Below are positions 8,486 through 16,378 of a stretch of DNA of 64,000 nucleotides, one piece after another; positions within the stretch are counted from its first letter, which is position 1, and each line of letters starts with the position of its first letter. The stretch is from Streptomyces sp. NBC_00287 (GTDB taxonomy: Bacteria; Actinomycetota; Actinomycetes; Streptomycetales; Streptomycetaceae), in assembly GCF_036173105.1 (NCBI RefSeq), contig NZ_CP108053.1:310001-374000 (forward strand), given 5' to 3'. Under the pieces are notes generated by a model. The model was not told the origin of the DNA and ran no database searches. It saw only the letters and a program-made list of their open reading frames with translations. Made by a program: the position numbers and the translations under genes.

Positions 8486-9316
8486 ATGACCATGTACGAC
8501 GGGGCCACGTCCGGATATCCCAACGAGGTGAAAATCCCCGGCGATTCGCTGGCGGCGCTGACCGACGCCCGGACCGAAGAGTTCGAGCGGGAGATGAAGA
8601 AGAGGGACGACCGCGCGCACCTCAACGCGGCGCTCATCGAGGCGTCGGCATCGATGCGGGCCGACTCGTTGGACACGAAGGCTGTCTCCGCGTGGCAGGA
8701 CAGGGTGCGCGCGACGATGCAGCGCGCTCCGGAATACGCACCCCCGTCCGACACGGAGGCGGCTGACCTTCAGCTGTTCGCGCGACCGTGGCCATGGCGG
8801 CGGGGCACCGCGACGCCCGGCCACACGTCGACGGTGAACCTGGACAGCGGTGAAGCGCATGTCGGGCTGGGGATCTATTTCTCGACCGGCGCCGCGGGCG
8901 GCACCGCGGAAATGGGCGGGCCGTTCCGCCTCGCGAACTTCAGCGACTTCGAGTTCCGGACCACGGTCGACTACCGCTACGACTGGTACTTCGCCACCGC
9001 GGCCGGTGGAGCGGACAGTCAGGGCTGGATCTCGATCATCGTCGATGAACTGCTGGACGCTCCTGGCGCGCAGTGGCACTCCGTGGTCAACCGCAGGCTG
9101 CAACTGTGGTCGGACTCCACCGCCAGCGGCGGCTCGGACGGGGCGACCGAACCCGGCAACCGCATCACCGTCAACGAGCGTTTCCGCGGCCGGCCGGATG
9201 CCAACTACGTTTGGTGGGTGGGCGGCAACGAGACGATCCAGACCGAATTCCAGGCCGCGTCCCAGGCCAACCTGCACGTCGACCTCCGCTATCTCGTCGC
9301 CGTCGCCCGCGTTTGA
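8486..9316 (+). CDS. Hypothetical protein, non-secreted, beta-rich C-terminal domain
   Basis: The 276-residue product starts at an ATG 5 nt after GGGGGGA; a second ATG two codons later is possible. Residues 20-90 are charged and likely helical. From about 100 (LFARPWPWRRG) the protein becomes rich in Trp, Tyr and short beta segments (NFSDFEFRTTVDYRYDWYFA, NYVWWVGGNE, LHVDLRYLVAVARV). There is no signal peptide or membrane helix. The ending FQAASQANLHVDLRYLVA looks like a beta-sandwich edge. I do not recognise a family. It stands alone between the AraC gene and the inulin fructotransferase relic. Confidence 0.75.
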   Translation: MTMYDGATSGYPNEVKIPGDSLAALTDARTEEFEREMKKRDDRAHLNAALIEASASMRADSLDTKAVSAWQDRVRATMQRAPEYAPPSDTEAADLQLFARPWPWRRGTATPGHTSTVNLDSGEAHVGLGIYFSTGAAGGTAEMGGPFRLANFSDFEFRTTVDYRYDWYFATAAGGADSQGWISIIVDELLDAPGAQWHSVVNRRLQLWSDSTASGGSDGATEPGNRITVNERFRGRPDANYVWWVGGNETIQTEFQAASQANLHVDLRYLVAVARV

Positions 9317-9404
9317 GCGGGTAGGCGGTCAGGGGCGGAGCCGACTCACGCGAACGGCCCCGGATGAGGAGTCCGGGGCCGAACTGCCCTGCGTCACTCT
9401 CCGC

Positions 9405-10352
9405 TCAAGGCGTCGCTACCAGCGCATAGTCGCTGGTATGCGCCCGCAGCTGCGAACTCTGCGCGCTGTAGAGGACCTTCGTGCCGGTCGAGGACGCGTC
9501 CAGGACGACCTTGACGCCGAGATTGCTGGTGATGTTGTTGGTGGCCAGGTAGTTCCGGGCGCCGCCCGCGACCAGGACGACCGTCGGGTCCGCCCCCGAC
9601 GGGGTGATGTTCGCGGCCGGTACCGAGAAGGAGAACTGGTTGCCGGTCACGGCGTTGTCGTCGCCGTTGATGTGGACCAGTCCGTACAGGTCGTCGAAGC
9701 GGGTACTGGTGCCGTCGCCGTACACCCGGCGGAAGTGGTTGCCGGAGATCAGGTTGCCCTCGGCGTTCTCCGCGAAGACCGAGTAGCCGCCCCAAGAGCT
9801 GATGAGGTAGTTGTTGGTGATCTTGGCGACCTGCGAGGCTCCCGTGAGGGAGATGCAACTGCCGCATTCTGCGATGAAGTTGTTGGTGAAGCCGACGGCG
9901 TCCGCGCCCCGCACGATCATGGCGTGTTCGAGGTAGACGAAGCCCATCCCCTCGAAGCGGAAGGCGTCGTTATCGGACTGTACCGATATGCCGATCTTGG
10001 AGTTGCCCGGCGTGTACGGCTTGGACGACGACACTCCGTCGAGGCAGAAGTCCTGGAAGATGATGCCGTTGAGTCTGCCGACCGTGCCGGGCGCGCCCGA
10101 ACGCTGCACCAGGAACGCCTCGTTGTGCCCGTCGGTGTTCTTGACCCGGATGTGGCTGGCACCGGGCTGGACCTCGATCCAGGAGCCGGTGGAGGACTCG
10201 TCGCGGATCGCGTTGGACATGAAGCCGTGGCCGGAGCCCTTGATCTGCAGGAAGCTGATGTCGATGACGACCCGGGTGAGCAGGTCGTAGTGGCCCGGCG
10301 GGATGTAGATGACCGCGCCGGGTCCGCCGCGTCCGTCCAGATCCAGGCCCAC
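9405..10352 (-). pseudogene. Inulin fructotransferase-like beta-helix protein, 5'-truncated, internal deletion
   Basis: The 315-codon reading frame matches the inulin fructotransferase family (DFA-forming, EC 4.2.2.17/18, GH91) in GPGAVIYIPPGHYDL, LQIKGSGHGF, SHIRVKNTDG, FRFEGMGFVYLEHAMIV, FIAECG and YGLVHINGD. Relatives are secreted and, as I recall, above 400 residues; here the signal peptide and the first 60 or more residues are missing, and an in-frame stop lies about 42 nt upstream of the GTG. About 40 residues also seem absent between FAENAEGNLISGN and HFRRVYG, where the family has more beta-helix turns. It is probably non-functional, although the frame is still open. The deletion size is from memory of relatives. 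Confidence 0.7.
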
Positions 10353-10696
10353 TCCATCACATCCAACGACCGCTACCCGCCAAGGTCACGCACTCGACGG
10401 ACGAACCTCCGTTCCCCTGCGGCATCACGATCTCCGCGGACAAGGCGCCCACACGCACGCCAGAACACACTCATACACAGTCACTGAGCAGCAGCTCCCA
10501 ACCCTCTCGGTGACGGCCCTTGGCGGATACGGATGGATGCCACGGGTGTCGACTCCGCCGCGTACACCGTCACGGCGTGGGATCTGACGCCGCCGGAACG
10601 GGGCTGCTCGGCGTCCTGACGGAATGAGTCCGGAGCGCGGCGGGCCAGCCTCAACAGCACCAGGGCGAAGACGGCGGCGCCGAAGATCGGGAGTAC
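10353..10696. other. Gene-poor stretch with coding debris
   Basis: No intact gene is seen. Short coding-like pieces occur on both strands (for example a plus-strand frame ending YTVTAWDLTPPERGCSAS at about 10618), which suggests eroded sequence between the fructotransferase and thioesterase relics. Confidence 0.4.
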
Positions 10697-10831
10697 ATGG
10701 GGGCGCAGGTGTCCCTGCGCGCCGACTTCTCCGTGCTGGAGAGCTACGAGTACGTGGACGAACCGCCGCTGCCGGTGTTCGCCGGCAGTGCCGACGCCCT
10801 GGTCACCCCGGCAACGGCTTGCGCACCATGA
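10697..10831 (+). pseudogene. Relic of a type II thioesterase (3' part)
   Basis: The 44-codon frame reads LRADFSVLESYEYV and then PLPVFAGSADALVTP, matching the C-terminal part of type II thioesterases (GrsT/RifR family) around the catalytic Asp of LxGxxDxxV; here it is AGSADALV. The catalytic Ser region and the final His motif are absent, and the frame ends at a TGA inside the neighbouring GNAT gene. Such enzymes proofread polyketide and peptide synthases, so this may be the last trace of a lost biosynthetic cluster. Confidence 0.4.
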
Positions 10832-11249
10832 ACACGTCCACCGAATCCTCGGTCTCCACCGTGAACCCGTACCGCTCGTACAGCCGTTGGGCCGCACTGC
10901 CCTGCAGCACGTTCAACCGCACGAGGACGCCGCCGCGGTCACACCGCTCGAGCAGTTCGCGCAGCACGCCCGACCCGATTCCGCTCCCCTGCAGATGCGG
11001 GGCCAGGTAGAAGTGCTCCAGCCAGTGCGCGTCCTTCGCCGGCCGCAGCGCCACGCAGCCCGCGAACGCACCACCGACCTCGATCACCCAGGTATGGGCC
11101 GGGTCGAATCCGTCCCGCAGCCGCTGCCGCACCCTTACGGCGTCGTACCGCCCGAGGCGTTCGAGATCCGCCCGCAGCACCACCGCACGCAACTCGGCCA
11201 CGTCCTCCACGTCCGACGCCGATGCCTGCCGGATATCCCAGTCCCCCAT
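10803..11249 (-). CDS. GNAT family N-acetyltransferase
   Basis: About 148 residues forming one GNAT domain. The acetyl-CoA motif A region reads LEHFYLAPHLQGSGIGSGVLREL, followed by LNVLQGSAAQRLYERYGF, typical of the fold. The ATG at 11249 is used; a GTG three codons upstream (11258) is possible, and neither has a clear ribosome site. The acceptor substrate is unknown. Its 3' end overlaps the thioesterase relic on the other strand. Confidence 0.88.
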   Translation of the reverse strand: MGDWDIRQASASDVEDVAELRAVVLRADLERLGRYDAVRVRQRLRDGFDPAHTWVIEVGGAFAGCVALRPAKDAHWLEHFYLAPHLQGSGIGSGVLRELLERCDRGGVLVRLNVLQGSAAQRLYERYGFTVETEDSVDVFMVRKPLPG

Positions 11250-11393
11250 GATCACCACGCTAGCGCACCGCGCTCCCGCGAGGTCCCTCGGCCGACCGCG
11301 ATGGGATTGTCATGCGCGTATCTAGACCTTTGAGTTGTGCCGGTTCAGGGTGGTCCCTCCCATCCCGCCCTATCCACCTGGAAGGACCCGCCA

Positions 11394-12530
11394 GTGAGAC
11401 GAAGGCACTTTGTGGCAGGGGCGATCGGCACCTTCGCAGGGGTCGCGCTCGGCCCGGATCCCTCCGGGGCCGCCACACCGACGCCCCGCGCACAAGGCTG
11501 GCAGGCCGTGCCCGCACCCGGCAGCATTCCCCCCGCCCAACTGCGCAGCATCGCAGCCGCGGGCCCTCAACTGGCGTGGGCCGTCGGTGAGGAGGAGCTG
11601 GGCGGGCCCACCGGGGGACGAGCGCTGGCCATGCTGTGGAACGGCAGCAACTGGGCGAAGACCGACCTGACGCATCTGCGCCACGTACGGTTACGCGATG
11701 TCGCCGGGGTCTGCGCCACCGCGGCATGGAGTGTGGGCGACCCCGTCGACCCCGTCGAAGGCGGCAGCCCGCTGCTGCGTTGGAACGGAACCACCTGGCG
11801 CGAGGCCGCGTTTCCGGGCCGGGGTGAGCCGGGCGTTCGGCTGAACTCAGTGGCGGTCACCCGCGACCGACAGGTGTGGATCTGCGGCAGCCGGGGCGGC
11901 GCCGTACGGCTGCTGCACGGCATCGGGCAACGCTGGCAGTGGCTGGATCCCCTGCCCGTCGCCAGCTCGAACCTCTACCGGGTCGTCCTGCGCTCGCCCG
12001 GTGAGGTCTGGGCGTGCGGGGACCAGTCGAACGGCGGTGGCTGGTCCGGACTCGTGGCCCGCTGGGACGGAACGTGGACGGTCCTGCCCCCGATTGCGGG
12101 CCTGCGCCTGACCATCGCGGACCTCCACGCGGCCGGTCCCGACGACGTGTGGGCGGTGGGTACCGAGGCCGGCGTCGGCGGGCCACCCGGCCGCCCCGGC
12201 AACCCGGCCTTGTGCCACTGGGACGGCACGGCCTGGACGCGGGTCGAGGCCGGTTTCACACTCGGTTCGCTGTCCGGCATCGCGGGCGACACCCAGGGCC
12301 GCGCCGCCTGGATCTCCGGCTGGAACTACCAGGATCAGAGCCGCAGTACGTATCTGCGCCGAGAGGGCAGCGGCTGGACGATCGTCCGCGGCCCCAGCGG
12401 CACCGCGCCGGCGCCGTACCTCAACGCCGTGACACCCGTACCCGGCACCTCAGGGTTCTGGTCGGCGGGCATGACGAGCCCGGTTCCGGCCCCGCCCACC
12501 GCGGCCTACACCGAACGCCTCGAAGCCTGA
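11394..12530 (+). CDS. Secreted hypothetical protein with beta-propeller-like repeats, Tat-type signal
   Basis: Exported protein of 378 residues. The N-terminus RRRHFVAGAIGTFAGVALG has the twin-arginine pattern, followed by an Ala-rich cleavage region near residue 28. The body carries repeated units ending in AWAVG, AWSVGD, VWICGS, VWACGD and VWAVGT, spaced roughly 45-65 residues and followed by WDGT or WNGT turns; this looks like a five- to seven-bladed beta-propeller. The GTG at 11394 follows GGAAGGA by 6 nt. No catalytic residues were recognised. It is alone on its strand, so its partner or ligand is not suggested by context. Confidence 0.8.
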   Translation: MRRRHFVAGAIGTFAGVALGPDPSGAATPTPRAQGWQAVPAPGSIPPAQLRSIAAAGPQLAWAVGEEELGGPTGGRALAMLWNGSNWAKTDLTHLRHVRLRDVAGVCATAAWSVGDPVDPVEGGSPLLRWNGTTWREAAFPGRGEPGVRLNSVAVTRDRQVWICGSRGGAVRLLHGIGQRWQWLDPLPVASSNLYRVVLRSPGEVWACGDQSNGGGWSGLVARWDGTWTVLPPIAGLRLTIADLHAAGPDDVWAVGTEAGVGGPPGRPGNPALCHWDGTAWTRVEAGFTLGSLSGIAGDTQGRAAWISGWNYQDQSRSTYLRREGSGWTIVRGPSGTAPAPYLNAVTPVPGTSGFWSAGMTSPVPAPPTAAYTERLEA

Positions 12531-12603
12531 ACGGATACGGTCCGGCACCCGCGATGATGGCGGGCGCCGGACCGGCCGGGCACCAGGACTCAGACACGAC
12601 CTA

Positions 12604-13044
12604 CTAGTGCCAGTTGCTGATCTTGACGTCCTGCGGTGCGGGTTCGCCCTTGCCCGTTTCGATCAGCTGCTTCAGGCTCATGAGGAAGGTCGCCCACTTG
12701 GTGCTGCAGTGGTACATGAACTCCACCGGCTCTTCCCAGCCTTCGTGCCGGAACAGCACGATCGTGAAGCCGTCCTCCTGCTTCAGCTCGAAGCGGATCC
12801 GTGTACCGATCCACTCCTGAGGTCCGTCGACGACCTCCCAGAGCACGCGCTCGGCCGGCTTCGCCTCCAGCACCTTCATGTCGAACCCGCCGGGCTCGAA
12901 GCGGAACCGGATCACTCCCCCGACCTCGCTGTCGCCCTCCGTGTCCTGTGTCCACCAGCCCGCCAGTCCGTCGATGGTCGTCAGGGCGGCGTAGACATCG
13001 TCGGGAGACGATACGACGCCGATCCTGTGCAGAATGTCCACCAT
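12604..13044 (-). CDS. SRPBCC (AHSA1-like) domain protein
   Basis: A 146-residue START/Bet v1-like fold of the AHSA1 group: VSSPDDVYAALTTIDGLAGWW at the N-terminus and WATFLMSLKQLIETG near the end. It is the last gene of a three-gene unit with an ArsR regulator and another SRPBCC gene, all on the minus strand; 87 bp separate it from the ArsR stop. AGAGG lies 9 nt before the ATG. ArsR/AHSA1 pairs are common in actinobacteria, but the ligand is generally unknown. Confidence 0.9.
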   Translation of the reverse strand: MVDILHRIGVVSSPDDVYAALTTIDGLAGWWTQDTEGDSEVGGVIRFRFEPGGFDMKVLEAKPAERVLWEVVDGPQEWIGTRIRFELKQEDGFTIVLFRHEGWEEPVEFMYHCSTKWATFLMSLKQLIETGKGEPAPQDVKISNWH

Positions 13045-13131
13045 CGCGTTGCCTCTTTCTCAGGTCTGGCACCCGTTTTCGGGCGCGGTTCATGGGTGCC
13101 GCCATGGCTGTGGCGGCGTCTTCGTGCGGGA

Positions 13132-13470
13132 TCAGCTCTCCTGGCCGCGCTGGATCGCTTCGGCGATCCGCTTGATGCGCTGCAACCGGGCGTCCCAGGT
13201 CGCACCGACCGCAGACAACTGCGCAACCGCGCGGGCAAGTTGGGCCTCGTCCACCTCATAGCGGCGCTCGCGTCCGGACGGCGTGACGTGCACCAGCCCG
13301 ACCCGGTGGAGCACACCGAGGTGTTTGGCGACCGCCTGTCGCGTCACCGGAAGCTGCCCGCTGAGCGTGGTCGCCGTGCCGCCGCCGTCGGCCAGCAGCA
13401 CGTCGAGCATCCGCCGCCGGGTGGGGTCCCCCACCGCCGACCAGAGCTCGTCGTCGACGGTGACGTTCAC
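13132..13470 (-). CDS. ArsR-family winged-helix repressor
   Basis: The 112-residue protein has an ArsR HTH (LWSAVGDPTRRRMLDVLLADG, QLPVTRQAVAKHLGVLHRVGLV, SGRERRYEVD). No Cys pair of the metal sensors is present, so it probably senses something other than arsenic or zinc. The GTG start at 13470 overlaps the stop of the upstream SRPBCC gene in the shared GTGA, indicating translational coupling. Two identical hyphenated palindromes upstream of the operon (13951 and 13996) are its likely operators. Confidence 0.92.
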   Translation of the reverse strand: MNVTVDDELWSAVGDPTRRRMLDVLLADGGGTATTLSGQLPVTRQAVAKHLGVLHRVGLVHVTPSGRERRYEVDEAQLARAVAQLSAVGATWDARLQRIKRIAEAIQRGQES

Positions 13471-13931
13471 TGCGTCGACACCAGCCGCGCGACGTACGAG
13501 ACCAGCCGGGGCAGGAAGTAGTCCCAGCCGGTGACATGCTCGCGGTACGCCTCTTCGAGTACGGCCGCCTCCCAGCCCCTCTCCCGGAATCCCGTCTCGC
13601 TGAAGCGCAGCAGGGTGCCCGCACCGGACGGAACCAGCTCGAAGGTCACCAGGAGGGAATTGTCCGGCGCGGCGGTCTGCCCCTCGTCGTACACCCACCG
13701 GAACGAGAACCGGCGCGGAGGGTCGGCATCGATCACGGTGAGAGGGACGACCTTCGCCTCCGGCGTGGCCTTGTCGCCGAACGTGATGGCCCCGGTGGCG
13801 CCAGGCACCGGAGCGAGTTCCGCTTCGTCCGGCCACCACTCCCGCAGATGTTCGGGCCGACTGACGACCTCGTACACCACCTCGGGCGTGGCGGCGATAT
13901 GGATCTCCCGCTCGATGCTGCCGTACTCCAT
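13467..13931 (-). CDS. SRPBCC (AHSA1-like) domain protein, first gene of ArsR operon
   Basis: A 154-residue Bet v1-like protein (IEREIHIAATPEVVYEVVSR, EHLREWW, LLRFSETGF, YREHVTGWDYFLPRL). The ATG at 13931 follows GGGAGAG. Its stop overlaps the ArsR start. Having two SRPBCC proteins flank the regulator suggests both act on or bind related hydrophobic ligands, but nothing in the sequence identifies them. Confidence 0.9.
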   Translation of the reverse strand: MEYGSIEREIHIAATPEVVYEVVSRPEHLREWWPDEAELAPVPGATGAITFGDKATPEAKVVPLTVIDADPPRRFSFRWVYDEGQTAAPDNSLLVTFELVPSGAGTLLRFSETGFRERGWEAAVLEEAYREHVTGWDYFLPRLVSYVARLVSTQ

Positions 13932-13950
13932 GCCACTCTCCCAGCTATTC

Positions 13951-14010
13951 GCAACCTTTGGTTGCACATAACGGTAGAACAGCTCGACCACATGCGCAAC
14001 CACTGGTTGC
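13951..14010. promoter_or_regulatory. Twin hyphenated palindromes, candidate ArsR operators
   Basis: GCAACCTTTGGTTGC (13951-13965) and GCAACCACTGGTTGC (13996-14010) are two copies of GCAACCnnnGGTTGC, 45 bp centre to centre, 20-80 bp before the first gene of the SRPBCC-ArsR-SRPBCC unit. The arms are perfect in both. The placement fits autoregulation by the ArsR protein. Confidence 0.65.
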
Positions 14011-14032
14011 TCATACGGGTGCGGCCGCGGGG

Positions 14033-15070
14033 TCAGCCTTCGTCCAGGCGGCGCACGTCCTCCTCGTCCCACTTCCTCGTGTCCCGCGGCTGCGTGTAGG
14101 GCTCGGCGTCGGGCGGATGCCCGCCCGCGATGGCACGCTGGCGCACGGTCTCGGCGTCGAACTCCAAGCCCAGCAGAATCGCGAGATTGCTGATCCACAG
14201 CCAGACGAGGAAGACGATGACGCCGGCCATGGTGCCGTAAGTCTTGTTGTACGAGCCGAAGTTGGCGACGTAGAACGCGAAGCCGGCCGAGGCGACCAGC
14301 CAGATCACCAGGGCCAGGAGGCTGCCGGGAGTGACCCACCGGAATCCCTTGACCTTGGCGTTCGGGGTCGCCCAGTACAGGATGGCGATCATGAACGTGA
14401 CCAGCACGACCAGGACTGGCCATTTCACAATCGACCACACCGTCAGCGCCGTGTCCCCGATCCCGAGCGCCTCTCCGGCCTGACTGGCCAGACCGCCGGT
14501 GAAGACCACGATCAGCGCGCAGGCCACCGCGATCACCATCAGCACCACAGTGACCGCCACGCGCACCGGCAGGATCTTCCACACCGGCCGGCCTTCCGGC
14601 ATGTCGTAGACGGCGTTCGCGGCGCGGATGAAGGCCGCCACATAGCCGGAGGCCGCCCACACCGCCAGCACGATGCCGACCAGGGCCATCACCGATCCGG
14701 TGCCGCTGTTGTTCTGCAGCTGCTCCACAGCGCGGGTGATGATGTCCCGCGCGGAGCCGGGGGTGAGGTCCTGCAGATTCTCCAGCACCCTGTCCGTCGC
14801 CGACTTGCCGACGATGCCCAGCAGGGACACGAGCACCAGCAGCGCCGGGAACAGGGACAGCACGCCGTAGTAGGTCAGCGCCGCGGCCCGGTCGGCCAGC
14901 TCGTCGTCCTTGAACTCCTTCACGCTGCCCTTGAGCACCGCGCCCCAGGCCCGCCTCGGCAGCTTCGTCGGCGACTCGGGCGCCGCCTCCTCGACCTGCC
15001 GGTCCGGGCCCGCTTCCTCGGGCGACACCCCTCCATGGGCCGGGCCCTGATCAGAGCCGTGGTGTTCCAT
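14033..15070 (-). CDS. YihY/BrkB family inner-membrane protein
   Basis: About 345 residues with six predicted membrane helices and the family landmarks DRAAALTYYGVLSLFPALL, YVAAFIRAANAVYDMPEGR and NFGSYNKTYGTMAGVIVFLVWLW. The C-terminal tail is acidic and cytoplasmic. The physiological role of these proteins is unsettled. The ATG at 15070 is used; an ATG at 15097 is an alternative, and neither has a strong ribosome site. The gene ends 22 bp from the operator region of the ArsR operon. Confidence 0.88.
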   Translation of the reverse strand: MEHHGSDQGPAHGGVSPEEAGPDRQVEEAAPESPTKLPRRAWGAVLKGSVKEFKDDELADRAAALTYYGVLSLFPALLVLVSLLGIVGKSATDRVLENLQDLTPGSARDIITRAVEQLQNNSGTGSVMALVGIVLAVWAASGYVAAFIRAANAVYDMPEGRPVWKILPVRVAVTVVLMVIAVACALIVVFTGGLASQAGEALGIGDTALTVWSIVKWPVLVVLVTFMIAILYWATPNAKVKGFRWVTPGSLLALVIWLVASAGFAFYVANFGSYNKTYGTMAGVIVFLVWLWISNLAILLGLEFDAETVRQRAIAGGHPPDAEPYTQPRDTRKWDEEDVRRLDEG

Positions 15071-15225
15071 ACGACCTGGAAGATGCAGCTTCGCCATACC
15101 GCGCCGAGTAACCCCATGGCGCCCGCTCAAAGCAGGATCTCCCGCCGACGCCTTACCAGGGTTCGCGGCTGTACACGGCCGCCTGCAGCCGGCGCACACC
15201 CGGCAGGGTGCCGCCCCTCAGCCCT

Positions 15226-15546
15226 TCATGCGGCCCTGGCTCTGTCGGTCCGGGGCACAGTGCACGCGACGCTGACCCGGTACGTCGTCTTCCCCGGATC
15301 GACGACTGGTGTGCCCAGCGTGATACGCCCCGTCGAGCGCAGTTCCTCGCACACGTCCGTCGGCAGCGCGACGTAGCAGCCGCCGGTGGATGCGGCCGGC
15401 CGCCAGTAGCCGTAGCGGAGTCGTCCGCCCGGGAGAGCGGTGACGAACACGGCGGTGTGGGGATCGGAGACGATGCGCAGCACGTCGGCCGCGGGGGCGG
15501 CGAGCGGGGTCACGGACCGACGCGGGCGAGGGTGGGTGGGCGGCAT
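15226..15546 (-). CDS. Small hypothetical protein next to telomere-like genes
   Basis: A 106-residue product starting at the ATG 5 nt after a GGAAAGG-containing stretch. The middle (ADVLRIVSDPHTAVFVTALP, then GGRLRYGYWRP) looks like a compact alpha/beta domain with no signal peptide. No family is recognised. It lies downstream of the Tpg-like gene on the same strand with a 137-bp gap, so it may be a late member of that operon. Confidence 0.6.
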   Translation of the reverse strand: MPPTHPRPRRSVTPLAAPAADVLRIVSDPHTAVFVTALPGGRLRYGYWRPAASTGGCYVALPTDVCEELRSTGRITLGTPVVDPGKTTYRVSVACTVPRTDRARAA

Positions 15547-15683
15547 GGGCACGGCCTTTCCGGACGGAGGAATGGACACCGCTTGCCACATCCGGGCCGG
15601 GTGTTGATCATGCTGCGCCGCATTCTTGCCCACGCCACTGACAACGGGACCGAATGGCAGCTCCCCTGCCGTCCCCCAGGCAG

Positions 15684-16259
15684 CTACGCGGCGAACCCGA
15701 TGTTGGTGACGTACTCGTACTGGCCCCACTCGGAGCCGAGGTCCACCGTGGCGTCGCTGATCCACGCCTCGTCCAGGGCCTGCTCGTCGTCGGCGGCCCA
15801 CGCCTCGACGATCCGGTCCCAGTTGCGGACGTTGAGCGTGCGGAAGGACACCACGCGCTGGCGCGGCCGGTCGACCTGGGACTGATTCAGCGGGTGGAAC
15901 TCGACGCGGGTGCCCCGGCCCGCGCGGTTGAGGCGGGCCACCAGATACCGGGAGACGTTGTGGCGGCGCACCGTGCGGTACGCGGTCTCGATCGTCTGCA
16001 AGTTCTTCTTCGCCGGGCTGCGCTTTCCGTCCAGCCACGCCTTCAGGGTGCGGTCGGTGACGGTGAGGCCGGCGTCGCGGGCCGCCTGGCGGGCGTGGTC
16101 GGTGCGGGTGAGGTAGTGCAGACGCGCGAGCAGGCCGCGCCGGGTCGTGATCGGGGTGGCGATGAAACCGGCCAGCGCGTTGAGTTGACGGGCCACGGCC
16201 TCGTGCCCTTTCAGACCGCGAGCGCCGTATTTGCCGAACTCGATGTTCCTCTCCGGCAT
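15684..16259 (-). CDS. Tpg-like putative telomere terminal protein
   Basis: Candidate terminal protein for linear replicon ends, 191 residues, close to the 185 of Streptomyces Tpg. A central HTH (LTVTDRTLKAWLDGKRSPAK) is followed by a Lys/Arg-rich segment and a C-terminus ending EYVTNIGF, comparable in order to Tpg (SQRTVERYLKG motif, hydrophobic YxxxxF end). The N-terminus NIEFGKYGARGLKG is unlike classical Tpg. GAGGAG lies 6 nt before the ATG. It is downstream of a Tap-like gene in the same orientation, the order seen in tap-tpg operons. The assignment rests on layout and context; an unrelated HTH protein of a mobile element is the alternative. Confidence 0.55.
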   Translation of the reverse strand: MPERNIEFGKYGARGLKGHEAVARQLNALAGFIATPITTRRGLLARLHYLTRTDHARQAARDAGLTVTDRTLKAWLDGKRSPAKKNLQTIETAYRTVRRHNVSRYLVARLNRAGRGTRVEFHPLNQSQVDRPRQRVVSFRTLNVRNWDRIVEAWAADDEQALDEAWISDATVDLGSEWGQYEYVTNIGFAA

Positions 16260-16350
16260 CTGCGTCTCCTCGCTCTGCGGCTCACGGGCGGGCCCTCAGG
16301 TGTTTCCACTTCCAAGGCACGCCAATGCTAATGGCTTTGAGTGCCTGAGA

Positions 16351-16371
16351 GCCGGGCGGCATGCGCCCGGC
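16351..16371 (-). terminator. Hairpin between the Tap-like and Tpg-like genes
   Basis: A perfect 8-bp stem (GCCGGGCG / CGCCCGGC) with a 5-nt loop lies just after the Tap-like stop. No U-tract follows, so it may be a partial terminator or an mRNA-stability element that lets the downstream gene be expressed at a different level. Confidence 0.4.
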
Positions 16372-16378
16372 CGGGGCC

